DNA from: Candidatus Methanoplasma glyptotermitis
GTDB taxonomy: Archaea > Thermoplasmatota > Thermoplasmata > Methanomassiliicoccales > Methanomethylophilaceae
DNA: 33,272 bases
Assembly (NCBI GenBank): GCA_031267895.1
Contig: JAIRYF010000017.1
Location: 1 to 33,272 of the forward strand
Direction: 5' to 3'
The notes beneath the pieces are model-generated. The model was not told the origin of the DNA. It did no database searches and saw only the letters and a program-made list of their open reading frames with translations. A program made the translations under genes and the position numbers. Positions 16,901-25,189 of the stretch are shown here, in pieces; positions within the stretch are counted from its first letter, which is position 1; each line of letters begins with the position of its first letter.

Positions 16901-16918
16901 ATTTAGGATAATCTAAAT
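16901..16918 (+). promoter_or_regulatory. DtxR-family-like operator before the importer/nitrogenase-like operon
   Basis: ATTTAGGATAATCTAAAT is a perfect inverted repeat with six-base half sites and a six-base centre. The TTAGG..CTAA core is like boxes bound by DtxR/IdeR/MDR1-type metal-dependent repressors. The right half overlaps a TATA-like CTAAATAA, so a bound repressor would block TBP. The expected signal would be iron or manganese. The regulator itself is not in the window. Confidence 0.55.
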
Positions 16919-16973
16919 AAGATACGAATAATCCCGCCAATAACACTAAATAGCGATAGTGACTCCGACAGAC

Positions 16974-18104
16974 ATGGCAAACAGAACCATTATTTTGGTA
17001 GCAATTGTTGCAGCTATAGTTGTCATTGCCGGTATCGGAGCGGTTTTTATGACTAATGATAAGGGAAGTGATGAAACTCCCGACAGCAGAACGTTCGTGG
17101 ATCTTGCGGGAAATGAGGTAACCGTTCCCGGTGAAATCAATAGAATCGTCGTCACCGGAATGCACCCCGTAGTTCCTGTTTACACATACTACGCCGACGG
17201 CCCCGATAAGCTGGTGGGTGTGGGATCTCCGGGATTGCAATATGCCAAATCAGGCATACTCGGAAAGATCTATCCGGGATTGGACAGCATCGAAACTGTG
17301 TTCCCGACCGGTACCGACACCAATGCGGAAACCGTGCTAGGTCTGAACCCTGACGTTGTGTTCTACACGGCGGAAACGAAAAGCGATTACACTATGATCA
17401 CAAATGTCGGACTTCCGGCGGTTGGTTTCCAAACAGCCATGGGAGACAATTCGAAAGACGGCCTGAATGTGTTCAACCACCTTGAACTGTGGCTCAAACA
17501 GATGGAAGAGGTGTTCGGAGACAATGGCCGTGCGGACTCGCTCATCAGCTATAACAACGATGTCCAAGATGAAATCGCCGAGAAAATTGCCGATGTAAAC
17601 GAGTCGGAAAAACCGAAAGTTCTGATAATATTCTCGTACACTTCGACATCATTATTGGTGGCCGGATCCAACCATTATTCCGAATACTGGATTGAAGCCA
17701 GCGGAGGAGTGAATGCCGCCGCAGATGTCGATGGCATCGCTCAGGTGAATATGGAAAGAGTCCTTGAATGGAATCCCGATGTGATATACTTTGCAAACGG
17801 AGGAACGGCGACTCCCGACGATCTCTACAATAACAAAGTAGGCGGACACGACTGGAGTTCCGTCAATGCAGTGAAGAACAGAAAGGTTTTGACATTCCCG
17901 TCCGCTACGTATATGTCCTACGCACCGTCTTTGGAAGCGGGACTTGTGCTGCAGTGGATGGCGAAGAATAACCTTCCGGATCTGTTCTCGGATTTAGATC
18001 TCAGCGAAGCGGTATCCGATTATTTCATGAAATTCTTCGGGTACACGGCATCATCGGAAGACATTGTGGATTTCCTTGCAGGGAGACCCATAACGGTTCA
18101 CTGA
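16974..18104 (+). CDS. ABC importer substrate-binding protein (FecB/BtuF/TroA fold)
   Basis: About 376 residues on the outside of the cell membrane. An N-terminal hydrophobic helix (about 4-25) anchors or exports it; there is no lipobox cysteine. The body has the periplasmic-binding-protein pattern of the PF01497 family: FVDLAGNEVTVPGEINRIVVTG at the start, a first lobe ending in ETVLGLNPDVVFY, and a second lobe with VLIIFSYTS, MERVLEWNPDVIYFANG and VKNRKVLTFPSATY. The family carries Fe-siderophores, haem or corrinoids. Which ligand applies here cannot be read off. I chose ATG 16974 over GTG 16959 because it suits a leaderless start about 25 bases after a TATA-like element, and no Shine-Dalgarno sequence supports either. 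It is the first gene of a six-gene operon. Confidence 0.88.
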   Translation: MANRTIILVAIVAAIVVIAGIGAVFMTNDKGSDETPDSRTFVDLAGNEVTVPGEINRIVVTGMHPVVPVYTYYADGPDKLVGVGSPGLQYAKSGILGKIYPGLDSIETVFPTGTDTNAETVLGLNPDVVFYTAETKSDYTMITNVGLPAVGFQTAMGDNSKDGLNVFNHLELWLKQMEEVFGDNGRADSLISYNNDVQDEIAEKIADVNESEKPKVLIIFSYTSTSLLVAGSNHYSEYWIEASGGVNAAADVDGIAQVNMERVLEWNPDVIYFANGGTATPDDLYNNKVGGHDWSSVNAVKNRKVLTFPSATYMSYAPSLEAGLVLQWMAKNNLPDLFSDLDLSEAVSDYFMKFFGYTASSEDIVDFLAGRPITVH

Positions 18105-18108
18105 TAGC

Positions 18109-19113
18109 ATGAGGAAACCGGGACCCAAACTTCTTATTTTAATTTCATTTCTGCTGCTGGTCGTGTCTGCAGCTGTGGCTGTATGCATCGGAACGTATCA
18201 TATCAGTATAACGGATGTGTTCTCCGCGTACATTACGTATTTTCAGGGAGGAGAAACCACAGTTGTCGAATCGATTGTCGTCAATCTGCGTACGCCGAGA
18301 GTCATTTTGGCACTCATGGCAGGAGCCGGACTGGCCGTTGCGGGAACCGCATCCCAGTCGGCATTCTCCAATCCTCTGGCATCGCCGGACGTGATCGGAG
18401 TGTCGTCGGGAGCTGCATTCGGTGCAGCCGCCGGAATTCTCTTGTTCAACAATGACGCGGCCACTCAATTGATGGCTGTGGCATTCGGATTGGCCGCGAT
18501 CGCGGCGGTGTTCGCGCTCTGCAAATCATCAAGGTCCGATTCCATTTTGATGATCGTTCTTTCCGGGATAATCGTTGCGGGATTGTTCTCCGCGATGGTG
18601 TCGCTTGTGAAATACGTGGCAGACCCCATGTCAAAACTCCCTGAAATAACGTATTGGCTCATGGGAACACTGTCCGGAGCCAGCTATTCTAAGATAATAG
18701 TGGCCCTTCCGATGTTCGTTGCCGGGATGGTTTTGATATATGTAATGAAATGGAGACTCAACATACTGACATTGTCCGATGATGAAGTGAGAGCACTCGG
18801 TCACAATCCCAAGAAAGTCAGATGGACCGCTGTACTTGCATCGACATTGGTTGTGGCCGCTGTAGTATCGGTATGCGGTTTAATCGGATGGATCGGCCTT
18901 GTGATACCTCACGTTGCCCGTCTGCTTGTCGGCACAGATAACCGCTATGTGCTGCCGTTATGCATATCCATCGGTGGAATATTCATGCTGGCTATGGACA
19001 CCGTGGCGCGTACCGCGTCCGTGGAGGAACTGCCGCTGTCCATTCTTACTGCCATTGTCGGAGCCCCGCTGTTCGCATCCATATTCATTTGGAGAGGGAG
19101 AGGATGGACATGA
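18109..19113 (+). CDS. ABC importer permease, FecCD/BtuC family
   Basis: A 334-residue membrane protein with about ten hydrophobic segments, forming the channel of a type II ABC importer for siderophores, haem or cobalamin. Family motifs are LRTPRVILALMAGAGLAVAG (about 64-83), ASQSAFSNPLASPDVIGVSSGAAFG, and the cytoplasmic coupling loop ALGHNPKKVRW. The region GLIGWIGLVIPHVARLLVG near the C-terminus is the most conserved part of the family. It starts four bases after the binding-protein stop and overlaps the ATPase gene by ten bases. Confidence 0.93.
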   Translation: MRKPGPKLLILISFLLLVVSAAVAVCIGTYHISITDVFSAYITYFQGGETTVVESIVVNLRTPRVILALMAGAGLAVAGTASQSAFSNPLASPDVIGVSSGAAFGAAAGILLFNNDAATQLMAVAFGLAAIAAVFALCKSSRSDSILMIVLSGIIVAGLFSAMVSLVKYVADPMSKLPEITYWLMGTLSGASYSKIIVALPMFVAGMVLIYVMKWRLNILTLSDDEVRALGHNPKKVRWTAVLASTLVVAAVVSVCGLIGWIGLVIPHVARLLVGTDNRYVLPLCISIGGIFMLAMDTVARTASVEELPLSILTAIVGAPLFASIFIWRGRGWT

Positions 19114-19889
19114 TATTCAGAATCGAAAACGGAGGATTCGGATATGATCGATCGTTCCTTTTCAGAGGCGTTAATGCAGAAATCGGAGACGGCGATATTT
19201 TGGCCATATTGGGACCGAACGGATCCGGCAAGACGACGATGCTGAAATGTATGGTGAACATCCTCGGATTGAAAGAAGGAAAGGTGCTCCTCGGAGAAAG
19301 AGACGTAAGGGAGATATCAAGAAGAGAATTCTCTAAAAAAATAGCGTATGTTCCGCAGGCGAAATCATATTCTTTCGACTGTACGGTTCTTGACATGGTG
19401 GTTCTGGGGCGCAGTCCCCATATCCCCACATTCAGCGAACCGTCTTCCAAGGATGTCGAAATAGCTCATGACAAATTGGATTATTTGGGAATCACGGAGC
19501 TGAAAGACCGTTCGTTCAAAACTCTCAGCGGGGGAGAGATGCAGATGGTTCTGATAGCGCGTGCGCTTGCATCGGAGCCGGAGATTCTGATAATGGACGA
19601 GCCGGAATCCAATCTGGATTACCACAACCAACTGAAGATACTGAACACAATCAAGGAGATATCTGCAGATGTTTCGTGCATAATCAACACGCACTATCCT
19701 GAACATGCCCTCAGAGTGTCCAACAAGGCACTGCTGCTGTCGAGGGGCGGCACGGCAATCGGAGGTATGACTGACGAGATCATTACAGAAGAAAGGATAG
19801 GGAATGTATTCGGAGTGAATACTGCCATCGGCGAGGTGGAGATCGGCGGCGGCGTATTAAGATATGTTTTGCCCATATCCATAAGGTGA
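19104..19889 (+). CDS. ABC importer ATPase, FecE/BtuD type
   Basis: A 261-residue ATPase that drives the importer from the cytosolic face. Walker A is GPNGSGKTT (about residues 36-44), the Q-loop is VPQAKSYS, the ABC signature is LSGGEMQMV and Walker B is LIMDEPESNLD, followed by the switch histidine in NTHYPEHA. The longest frame would begin inside the permease gene at 18960. ATG 19104, preceded by GAGAGGGAGAGG, gives the normal N-terminus MDMIFRIENGGFGY. It overlaps the permease gene and ends four bases before the NifH-like gene, which ties the importer to the reductase genes. Confidence 0.93.
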   Translation: MDMIFRIENGGFGYDRSFLFRGVNAEIGDGDILAILGPNGSGKTTMLKCMVNILGLKEGKVLLGERDVREISRREFSKKIAYVPQAKSYSFDCTVLDMVVLGRSPHIPTFSEPSSKDVEIAHDKLDYLGITELKDRSFKTLSGGEMQMVLIARALASEPEILIMDEPESNLDYHNQLKILNTIKEISADVSCIINTHYPEHALRVSNKALLLSRGGTAIGGMTDEIITEERIGNVFGVNTAIGEVEIGGGVLRYVLPISIR

Positions 19890-19893
19890 TACT

Positions 19894-20637
19894 GTGAAGA
19901 AGATCGCGTTCTACGGGAAGGGCGGTGTCGGAAAATCAACCACCGCATCCAATGTATCGGTCGCTCTGTCTGAGAGCGGGCTGAAGGTCATTCAGATCGG
20001 CTGCGATCCTAAGGGAGACTCCACTCTGGGCCTCAGAGGAGGAAAGAAAATACAATCGGTACTGTCGGCAATATCATCCAAAGGAGGAGATGTCCGTCTT
20101 GACGATATCGTATTCGAAGGTTATTCGGGAGTATTGTGTGTGGAATCCGGAGGCCCCAAGCCGGGAAGCGGATGTGCCGGAAAAGGAATAATAACCGCAT
20201 TCGATCGCTTGGAATCGCTGGGAGCATACCGGGAGTACAATCCGGACGTTGTTCTCTTTGATGTATTGGGGGATGTCGTGTGCGGAGGATTCGCAATGCC
20301 GATCCGCAGAGGCTATTCCGATGACGTATACATCGTAACATCCGGTGAAATGATGTCTCTCTATGCCGCAAACAACATATCCGAAGCGGTGAGGAGTTTC
20401 TCCGGGAGAGGGTATGCCGAACTGAAAGGACTCATCTATAATCCTAAAGGAGCGGACGGCGAAGACGATGCCGTGGAAAAGGCATCGGCGGAAATCGGAA
20501 CGCAAGTGGCGTTCAGACTGGAACGCGATCCTTTGGTTAGGGAAGCGGAGAAAGCCGGCAAGACCGCCATGGAAATGTATCCCGACTCACGTATCTCCGG
20601 CCTGTACAGAGCATTGGCCGCAAAGGTGAGGGGATGA
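19894..20637 (+). CDS. NifH-like ATP-dependent reductase iron protein
   Basis: A 247-residue P-loop protein of the nitrogenase iron-protein family (NifH, BchL, CfbC). The P-loop is GKGGVGKST (8-16). The two cysteines that hold the bridging [4Fe-4S] cluster of the dimer are present, C94 in GSGCAGKG and C130 in DVVCGGFAMPIR, so the protein should pass electrons to a partner with ATP hydrolysis. GCDPKGDST (36-44) is the Switch I-side motif. The arginine that is ADP-ribosylated in true NifH (GCAGRG) is lysine here. At 247 residues it is shorter than NifH (about 290). The start is GTG three bases after AGGTGAT. Its stop overlaps the next start (ATGA). It is not a nitrogen-fixation gene by context. 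Confidence 0.92.
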   Translation: MKKIAFYGKGGVGKSTTASNVSVALSESGLKVIQIGCDPKGDSTLGLRGGKKIQSVLSAISSKGGDVRLDDIVFEGYSGVLCVESGGPKPGSGCAGKGIITAFDRLESLGAYREYNPDVVLFDVLGDVVCGGFAMPIRRGYSDDVYIVTSGEMMSLYAANNISEAVRSFSGRGYAELKGLIYNPKGADGEDDAVEKASAEIGTQVAFRLERDPLVREAEKAGKTAMEMYPDSRISGLYRALAAKVRG

Positions 20638-21866
20638 CCGACGGTTTGTATTTCTGTTCGGCATCATTCGGCGGTTTCGGAGTTGCCCGGGTGGGTGCCG
20701 ACGTTCCGGAATCGCATCTTCTGTTCCTCTGTCCTCCGTCATGCGGAAGGCATACATCACTATCGTCGATAAGTCTCGGCTATAGAGGGCGGGTCAGCTA
20801 TCTCTTCCTGGAGGAATATGAAATCTCCGCCGGCATGACGGAAGATGCGCTTTACGACGGAGTGGAATCCGTTCTGGAGAGACTGCCGATCCGTCCGAAA
20901 GCAATTTTAATTTATTTCTGCTGCTCACTCTACATGTCGGGAGCGGACGAAACCGGCATCCTGGAGGAACTCCGTCGGAGAAACGAGGATATCGTATTCC
21001 AGATATGCCGCATGAATCCTATAGTAGCGGGCAGCGGTCCGACCCCCGCTCAGACAATACATTCAAGAATATACGGCCTTGTGGACCTCGACGGAAAAGA
21101 AGACCGAAGAGTCAATCTGATCGGAAGCGATTATCCTCTGGACGGCGGATGCGAGCTTCCAGCCGTTCTGAAAAGATGCGGATGGGAAGGCCCCGACCAC
21201 ATTTCCCAAAAAAATTCCTTCGGCAGCTTCAGAAAAATGGGGTCTGCAGGACTGAATCTCGTGATCCATCCCGACGGCAGACTGGCCGCCGAGGACATGT
21301 CGCCGAAAATCCCCTTTGTCTTCCTTCCGGTAAGTTATGATATGGACGAGATCGGCGATCAATATTCGAAGCTATTCTCTGCGATTGGATCCGAAACAGA
21401 TCTGTCGGAATATGTAGCCGAAACCCAAAAGGAAATCGACAGAACAAAAATGGCCGTCGGCGACAGGACCGTCGCCGTCAGCACTTCATCTGCATGTGCG
21501 CCGTGGGGACTCGTCAAAGCTCTGATAAAATACGGTTTCAACGTCGAATCGGTATTCGGAGAGTCATCCGCGCCGTATGATGCGGAAGCGAAGAGGTGGG
21601 TTCTGGAAAATGCACCGCACATCCGCGAAATCGACACCGAGAACGCGGATATGCTGAAAGCAGTCGGCATCTGCGGATCCCCGGACATATCTGTAGGATT
21701 TAACGCCGCGTATTTCACAAAAACCGGTGCGGTGGCACCTCTGGTCTGCGATGAAGGCGTGTTCGGATATTACGCGGTAAACAAACTGATGAAAATGCTC
21801 GCGGAAAGCATTGACTCCGAAAAAGATCTGGAAACCGCGATGGACGAATACGGTCTGGTGCTCTGA
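20634..21866 (+). CDS. NifD-like catalytic subunit of a nitrogenase-like reductase
   Basis: A 410-residue member of the nitrogenase component 1 superfamily. Likely cluster ligands are C33 and C37 in LCPPSCGRH and the C96-C97 pair in IYFCCSLYMSGAD, which sit where NifD/NifK have the GC and TC...GD motifs that hold the P-cluster. The second half keeps the Rossmann-like repeats (RTVAVSTSSACAPWGLVKAL, then ISVGFNAAYF). It is clearly shorter than NifD (about 480-530) and close to BchN in size. It overlaps both neighbours by one to four bases. It would form the catalytic unit with the following gene and take electrons from the NifH-like protein. The substrate is unknown. Confidence 0.82.
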   Translation: MTDGLYFCSASFGGFGVARVGADVPESHLLFLCPPSCGRHTSLSSISLGYRGRVSYLFLEEYEISAGMTEDALYDGVESVLERLPIRPKAILIYFCCSLYMSGADETGILEELRRRNEDIVFQICRMNPIVAGSGPTPAQTIHSRIYGLVDLDGKEDRRVNLIGSDYPLDGGCELPAVLKRCGWEGPDHISQKNSFGSFRKMGSAGLNLVIHPDGRLAAEDMSPKIPFVFLPVSYDMDEIGDQYSKLFSAIGSETDLSEYVAETQKEIDRTKMAVGDRTVAVSTSSACAPWGLVKALIKYGFNVESVFGESSAPYDAEAKRWVLENAPHIREIDTENADMLKAVGICGSPDISVGFNAAYFTKTGAVAPLVCDEGVFGYYAVNKLMKMLAESIDSEKDLETAMDEYGLVL

Positions 21867-22993
21867 TGGCCCGCCTGTTCATGAAACTGCCGTCATTCGC
21901 GACAGATTATTCCGGTGCGGCATCGTTCCTATCGGATATCGGGGGACTCGTAGCGGTGCACGGACCCACCGGCTGCATCGGAAACTACACCGGATACGAT
22001 GACCCGCGGTGGTTCTCTTCGCCGGGGATGGTGTTCAACTCTGCGCTCAGAGAAATCGATGCGGTTATGGGGAACGATCATGCGCTGATCGAAAATATGA
22101 GAAAAGCCTGCGAAATATACAACCCCTGTTTTACGGCCATCGTGGGAACTCCTATCCCGGACCTCATAGGATGTGACATAACCGGCGCGGCGGATGATTT
22201 GGAAAAAGTGATCGGAATACCGTCTGTCGGAGTGCCTACGAACGGATACGGATATTATCATAACGGCATAGAAAAGTCGATGTTCGCTCTGGAAAAGAAA
22301 TTTTCTGTGTTGTCGTGTCCAAACCGGGGAAAAATAAACATACTCGGACACTCGCATTACGATTACGGCGACGGAAGTGCGATGGAAATCCTTGCGGATG
22401 CTATTGCCGATTCGCACCGATCCATTGGATTCGGAAGCCCTGCGGACGGCCTTGCGGCTTTCACGGACATAGGCTGCGCTGATGCCAATATCGCGGTATC
22501 ATCATCTGGAATGAAATTTGCCGAGTATTTGGAGAACAGTCTGAACATGCCGTTCATAGCCTCCGCGCCGATCGGAGCCGCGAATACGGAACTGATAAAG
22601 GATTTCATCAAAGGGAATCGATACGAAGAAACGCGGGAAAGCGGAAACATCCTGATTATCGGGGACCATGTCGTCTCGGACTCGCTTCGCAGGGAGATTT
22701 TCCGTGAGACGGGACTCGGAAGCGACGTTGCAACGTTCTTCGGATTGCATGATAAGACGGCAGGAAAGAGAGATATCGTTTTGCGGGACGAGAACGATCT
22801 CATAAACATATCCAAACGATATGAGATCATTGTCGGAGACCCGCTGTATTCCTCTTTGGCACCCGGGAACTTGCCTTTTGTTCCGTTTGCCCATCCGGCC
22901 GTGAGCGGGAAGATGTTCAGAGAACACGGCATAGGTATGATCGGTCTCATGGAAAGAGTGAAGGAGGCAATCAGGCGGTCAGGGGTTTCCTGA
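21866..22993 (+). CDS. NifK-like catalytic subunit of a nitrogenase-like reductase
   Basis: A 375-residue second component 1-type subunit. HGPTGCIGNYTGYDDPRW (C37) is an excellent match to the superfamily HGPxGC motif, and the segment with C82, C88 and C103 (NPCFTAIVGTPIPDLIGCDI) corresponds to the region that follows with the TC...GxD pattern. GIPSVGVPTNGYGYYHNGI matches the GIPV...GF loop. It is shorter than NifK (about 510) and similar in size to CfbD. Starting one base inside the NifD-like stop (TGATG), it is the last gene of the operon and its 3' end overlaps the convergent P-type ATPase gene by 23 bases. No nifE, nifN or nifB is present, so a FeMo-type cofactor is unlikely. Confidence 0.85.
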   Translation: MARLFMKLPSFATDYSGAASFLSDIGGLVAVHGPTGCIGNYTGYDDPRWFSSPGMVFNSALREIDAVMGNDHALIENMRKACEIYNPCFTAIVGTPIPDLIGCDITGAADDLEKVIGIPSVGVPTNGYGYYHNGIEKSMFALEKKFSVLSCPNRGKINILGHSHYDYGDGSAMEILADAIADSHRSIGFGSPADGLAAFTDIGCADANIAVSSSGMKFAEYLENSLNMPFIASAPIGAANTELIKDFIKGNRYEETRESGNILIIGDHVVSDSLRREIFRETGLGSDVATFFGLHDKTAGKRDIVLRDENDLINISKRYEIIVGDPLYSSLAPGNLPFVPFAHPAVSGKMFREHGIGMIGLMERVKEAIRRSGVS

Positions 22994-24878
22994 TTGCCTG
23001 ATCACTCGTCTTTTTCATGAAATTACGATCGTAAAACAGAGCGGCATTGGTTACCACCAATACCGATCCGGCATTATGGACGAGCGCACCGGTTATCGGA
23101 TCCAGATATCCGGCCACGGACAGAGCTACAGCCACGAAGTTGATGCACATCGAAACGGCAATGTTGAACATTATCGTCCTCACCGCCGATCCGGACAATC
23201 TGCGGAGATACGGCACCTTGGACAGATCGTCTCCGATCAGTACGACATCCGCCGCCCCTATCGTGATGTCGCTCCCTATTCCGCCCATAACAATGCCCAC
23301 GTCGGCGGATTTCATCACAGGTGCGTCGTTGATGCCGTCTCCGATCATGCACACGACCTCTCCCGAGGTCTGCAGGTCTTTGACAAATTCCATCTTCTGC
23401 AACGGCGACATCTCTGAATGAACATCGCTTATGCCCGCATGCTCCGCTACATACTTTGCGGATGTTCGGTGATCTCCCGTGAGCATGGATGTCTTCACAC
23501 CCATTCCTTCCAGAACGGATACAGTGTCGCGGGCGTATGGCCGGGGAATGTCGGAAAGAGCCATGCAACCGATCGATTTCCCTTCCGAAGCAACAAGAAC
23601 GACGACCTTTCCCTGTTCTCTGAAACGCTCCAATGTCCCCGCCGGGGCCGGGCCGCATTTATTCTCTTCGAGATAAGTCTCGTTTCCGCACAGCACATGC
23701 GTGCCACCCACCCATGCCTCTGCGCCGCGACCCGATACAGCCGAGAATTCTGCTGTATCTTGTACTAAAATTCCTTGCGATGCCGCGAAAGCAACGATGG
23801 CTTTTGCCAGCGGATGTTCCGAACGGGACTCCACTGAAGCCGCCAAGAACAGCACATCTCCGTCCGTGAAATCCTTATCGAAAACGACGATGTCGCTTAC
23901 AGACATGGTCCCCAAAGTTAAAGTTCCCGTCTTGTCAAAAACGACGCGATCAGTTTTTCCCATTGCCTCCAAGGCTCGTCCCGATTTTATTATTATGCCG
24001 TGTTTGGCCGCCTGACCGACCGCGGCCACTATTGTAGTGGGTGCCGCGAGAGCCAGAGCGCATGGGCAGAAAACCACCAGGACGGTGACTGCTCGGGTAA
24101 CATCTCCTGTAAGCAATCCGGCTGCCAAAGCGATCAACAGTGCGATGGGGACAAGCCACACCGCCCATCTGTCTGTTATCCTCTGAACTGGAGATTTGTC
24201 GTTTTCCGCCTCTTTCACCATATTGATAAGGCTCTTCAGAGATGAATCTTCGGATCTTTTCGATACTTTCACATCCACCGATCCGAAAAGATTTACCGTT
24301 CCGCAGAAAACACTGTCCCCTATGGAGCAGTCGATAGGAATCGACTCCCCCGTGATGATCGACTGATCTATGGATGTGCTTCCGGAGACAACCTCTCCGT
24401 CGGCGGGTACGGACTCTCCGGGCACCACCCGCAATACGTCTCCGACGGCGACCTCATCTATCGGCACCATGCGCGTATTTCCGTTTTCTTCCACTAATCT
24501 TCCCACAGACGGCATGAGGTCGGATAACGTTTTGATTCCCCGCTCTGCGCGCTCTACTGTTTTTTCTTCCAAAACGGCACCTATTGCCATTATGAACGCG
24601 ACTTCTCCGGCCGCAAAAGGTTCGCCTATGTATACGGATGCGAACATCGCTATGGAGATCAGCAGAGCGGAGGAAATTTTATGTTCGAAGATTATGCGGG
24701 TAATCGCCAGATAAACCAAAGGATATCCGCAGATTGCGATAGTGACCCACGCGAGCACAGATAATTCCTCGTATACGCCGAAAAATGACGGAATCGTGAA
24801 TGCCAGAAATATCCCAGCAATTGCCGTGGCTTTGACGGACGACAGGATCCTGAAGATGTTGTTCGCAATGCCCATCAT
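22971..24878 (-). CDS. Heavy-metal P1B-type ATPase
   Basis: A 635-residue membrane pump that exports a transition metal at the cost of ATP. Visible motifs in order are TGES (actuator domain), CPC in VVFCPCALALAAPT (membrane metal site), DKTGTLT (phosphorylation), SEHPLA (nucleotide-binding HP motif) and GDGINDAP. There is no N-terminal HMA metal-binding domain. The last membrane segments read INFVAVALSVAGYLDP and HNAGSVLVVTNAAL. They lack the YN and MSS residues of classical Cu(I) pumps, so a Zn/Cd, Mn or Ni-like specificity is as likely as copper. The start overlaps the CsoR-family gene stop by one base (TAATG), so the pump is under that repressor. Confidence 0.92.
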   Translation of the reverse strand: MMGIANNIFRILSSVKATAIAGIFLAFTIPSFFGVYEELSVLAWVTIAICGYPLVYLAITRIIFEHKISSALLISIAMFASVYIGEPFAAGEVAFIMAIGAVLEEKTVERAERGIKTLSDLMPSVGRLVEENGNTRMVPIDEVAVGDVLRVVPGESVPADGEVVSGSTSIDQSIITGESIPIDCSIGDSVFCGTVNLFGSVDVKVSKRSEDSSLKSLINMVKEAENDKSPVQRITDRWAVWLVPIALLIALAAGLLTGDVTRAVTVLVVFCPCALALAAPTTIVAAVGQAAKHGIIIKSGRALEAMGKTDRVVFDKTGTLTLGTMSVSDIVVFDKDFTDGDVLFLAASVESRSEHPLAKAIVAFAASQGILVQDTAEFSAVSGRGAEAWVGGTHVLCGNETYLEENKCGPAPAGTLERFREQGKVVVLVASEGKSIGCMALSDIPRPYARDTVSVLEGMGVKTSMLTGDHRTSAKYVAEHAGISDVHSEMSPLQKMEFVKDLQTSGEVVCMIGDGINDAPVMKSADVGIVMGGIGSDITIGAADVVLIGDDLSKVPYLRRLSGSAVRTIMFNIAVSMCINFVAVALSVAGYLDPITGALVHNAGSVLVVTNAALFYDRNFMKKTSDQAIRKPLTA

Positions 24879-25153
24879 TATACTATCCGGGAGAATTGCT
24901 CGATGGCCGAATACAGTTTAGCCAGAGCTTCGTCTTCATTGCCTTCGCGTATGCCGTCAACGATGCAGTGGTGGAGATGTCCTTCCAATACCACTTGGCC
25001 TGTTTTGTGAAGTGCACCCTTCACCGATCCGATTTGTATGAGGATGTCCTCGCATGGTGCGTCTTCTTCCACCATGCGTATAAGACCTCTTACTTGCCCT
25101 TCTATCCGTTTGAGTCTGTTTATCACAGCCGAGGAGTCGATGCATTTCTTCAT
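24878..25153 (-). CDS. csoR: CsoR-family metal-sensing repressor
   Basis: A 91-residue all-helical repressor that leaves its operator when it binds metal. The C-H-C ligand set is present with the exact family spacing: C34, H59 and C63 (25 and 4 residues apart, as in M. tuberculosis CsoR at 36, 61 and 65). The N-terminal helix INRLKRIEGQVRGLIRMVEE is the standard DNA-contacting part. CsoR proteins usually sense Cu(I); relatives with the same ligands plus a histidine (InrS) sense Ni. The ATG at 25153 lies 20 bases from a GC-box palindrome, so it represses itself and the P-type ATPase. Confidence 0.9.
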   Translation of the reverse strand: MKKCIDSSAVINRLKRIEGQVRGLIRMVEEDAPCEDILIQIGSVKGALHKTGQVVLEGHLHHCIVDGIREGNEDEALAKLYSAIEQFSRIV

Positions 25154-25172
25154 TTAATCTTCCGTATAGGGT

Positions 25173-25189
25173 ATACCCCCATATGGTAT
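25173..25189 (-). promoter_or_regulatory. CsoR-like operator and overlapping TATA element
   Basis: ATACCCCCATATGGTAT is a C/G-tract-centred inverted repeat (ATACC-N7-GGTAT) with the look of CsoR boxes, which have G/C tracts flanked by A/T. It lies 20 bases before csoR. On the minus strand TTAAATAC (about 25186-25193) overlaps it and is the likely TATA box, so binding would block initiation. A second ACCC/CCCTATAC-like stretch lies near 25216-25226. Confidence 0.6.

Larger units (their letters stand above)
16602..16973. other. Divergent intergenic region leuS / importer operon
   Basis: No gene seen. Besides the leuS promoter it holds a palindrome TACCA-TAAATT-TGGTA (16783-16798) of unknown role, an A+T-rich stretch, the DtxR-like box (16901-16918), and two TATA-like elements, CTAAATAA (16913-16920) and CTAAATAG (about 16946-16953), either of which could drive the importer and nitrogenase-like operon. 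Confidence 0.6.

Noticed and set aside
19894-22993. Nitrogen fixation genes nifHDK
   Set aside because: The component 1-like subunits are over 100 residues too short, and there is no nifB, nifE, nifN or nifI gene. The neighbours are an importer. The superfamily match is real but N2 reduction is not supported.
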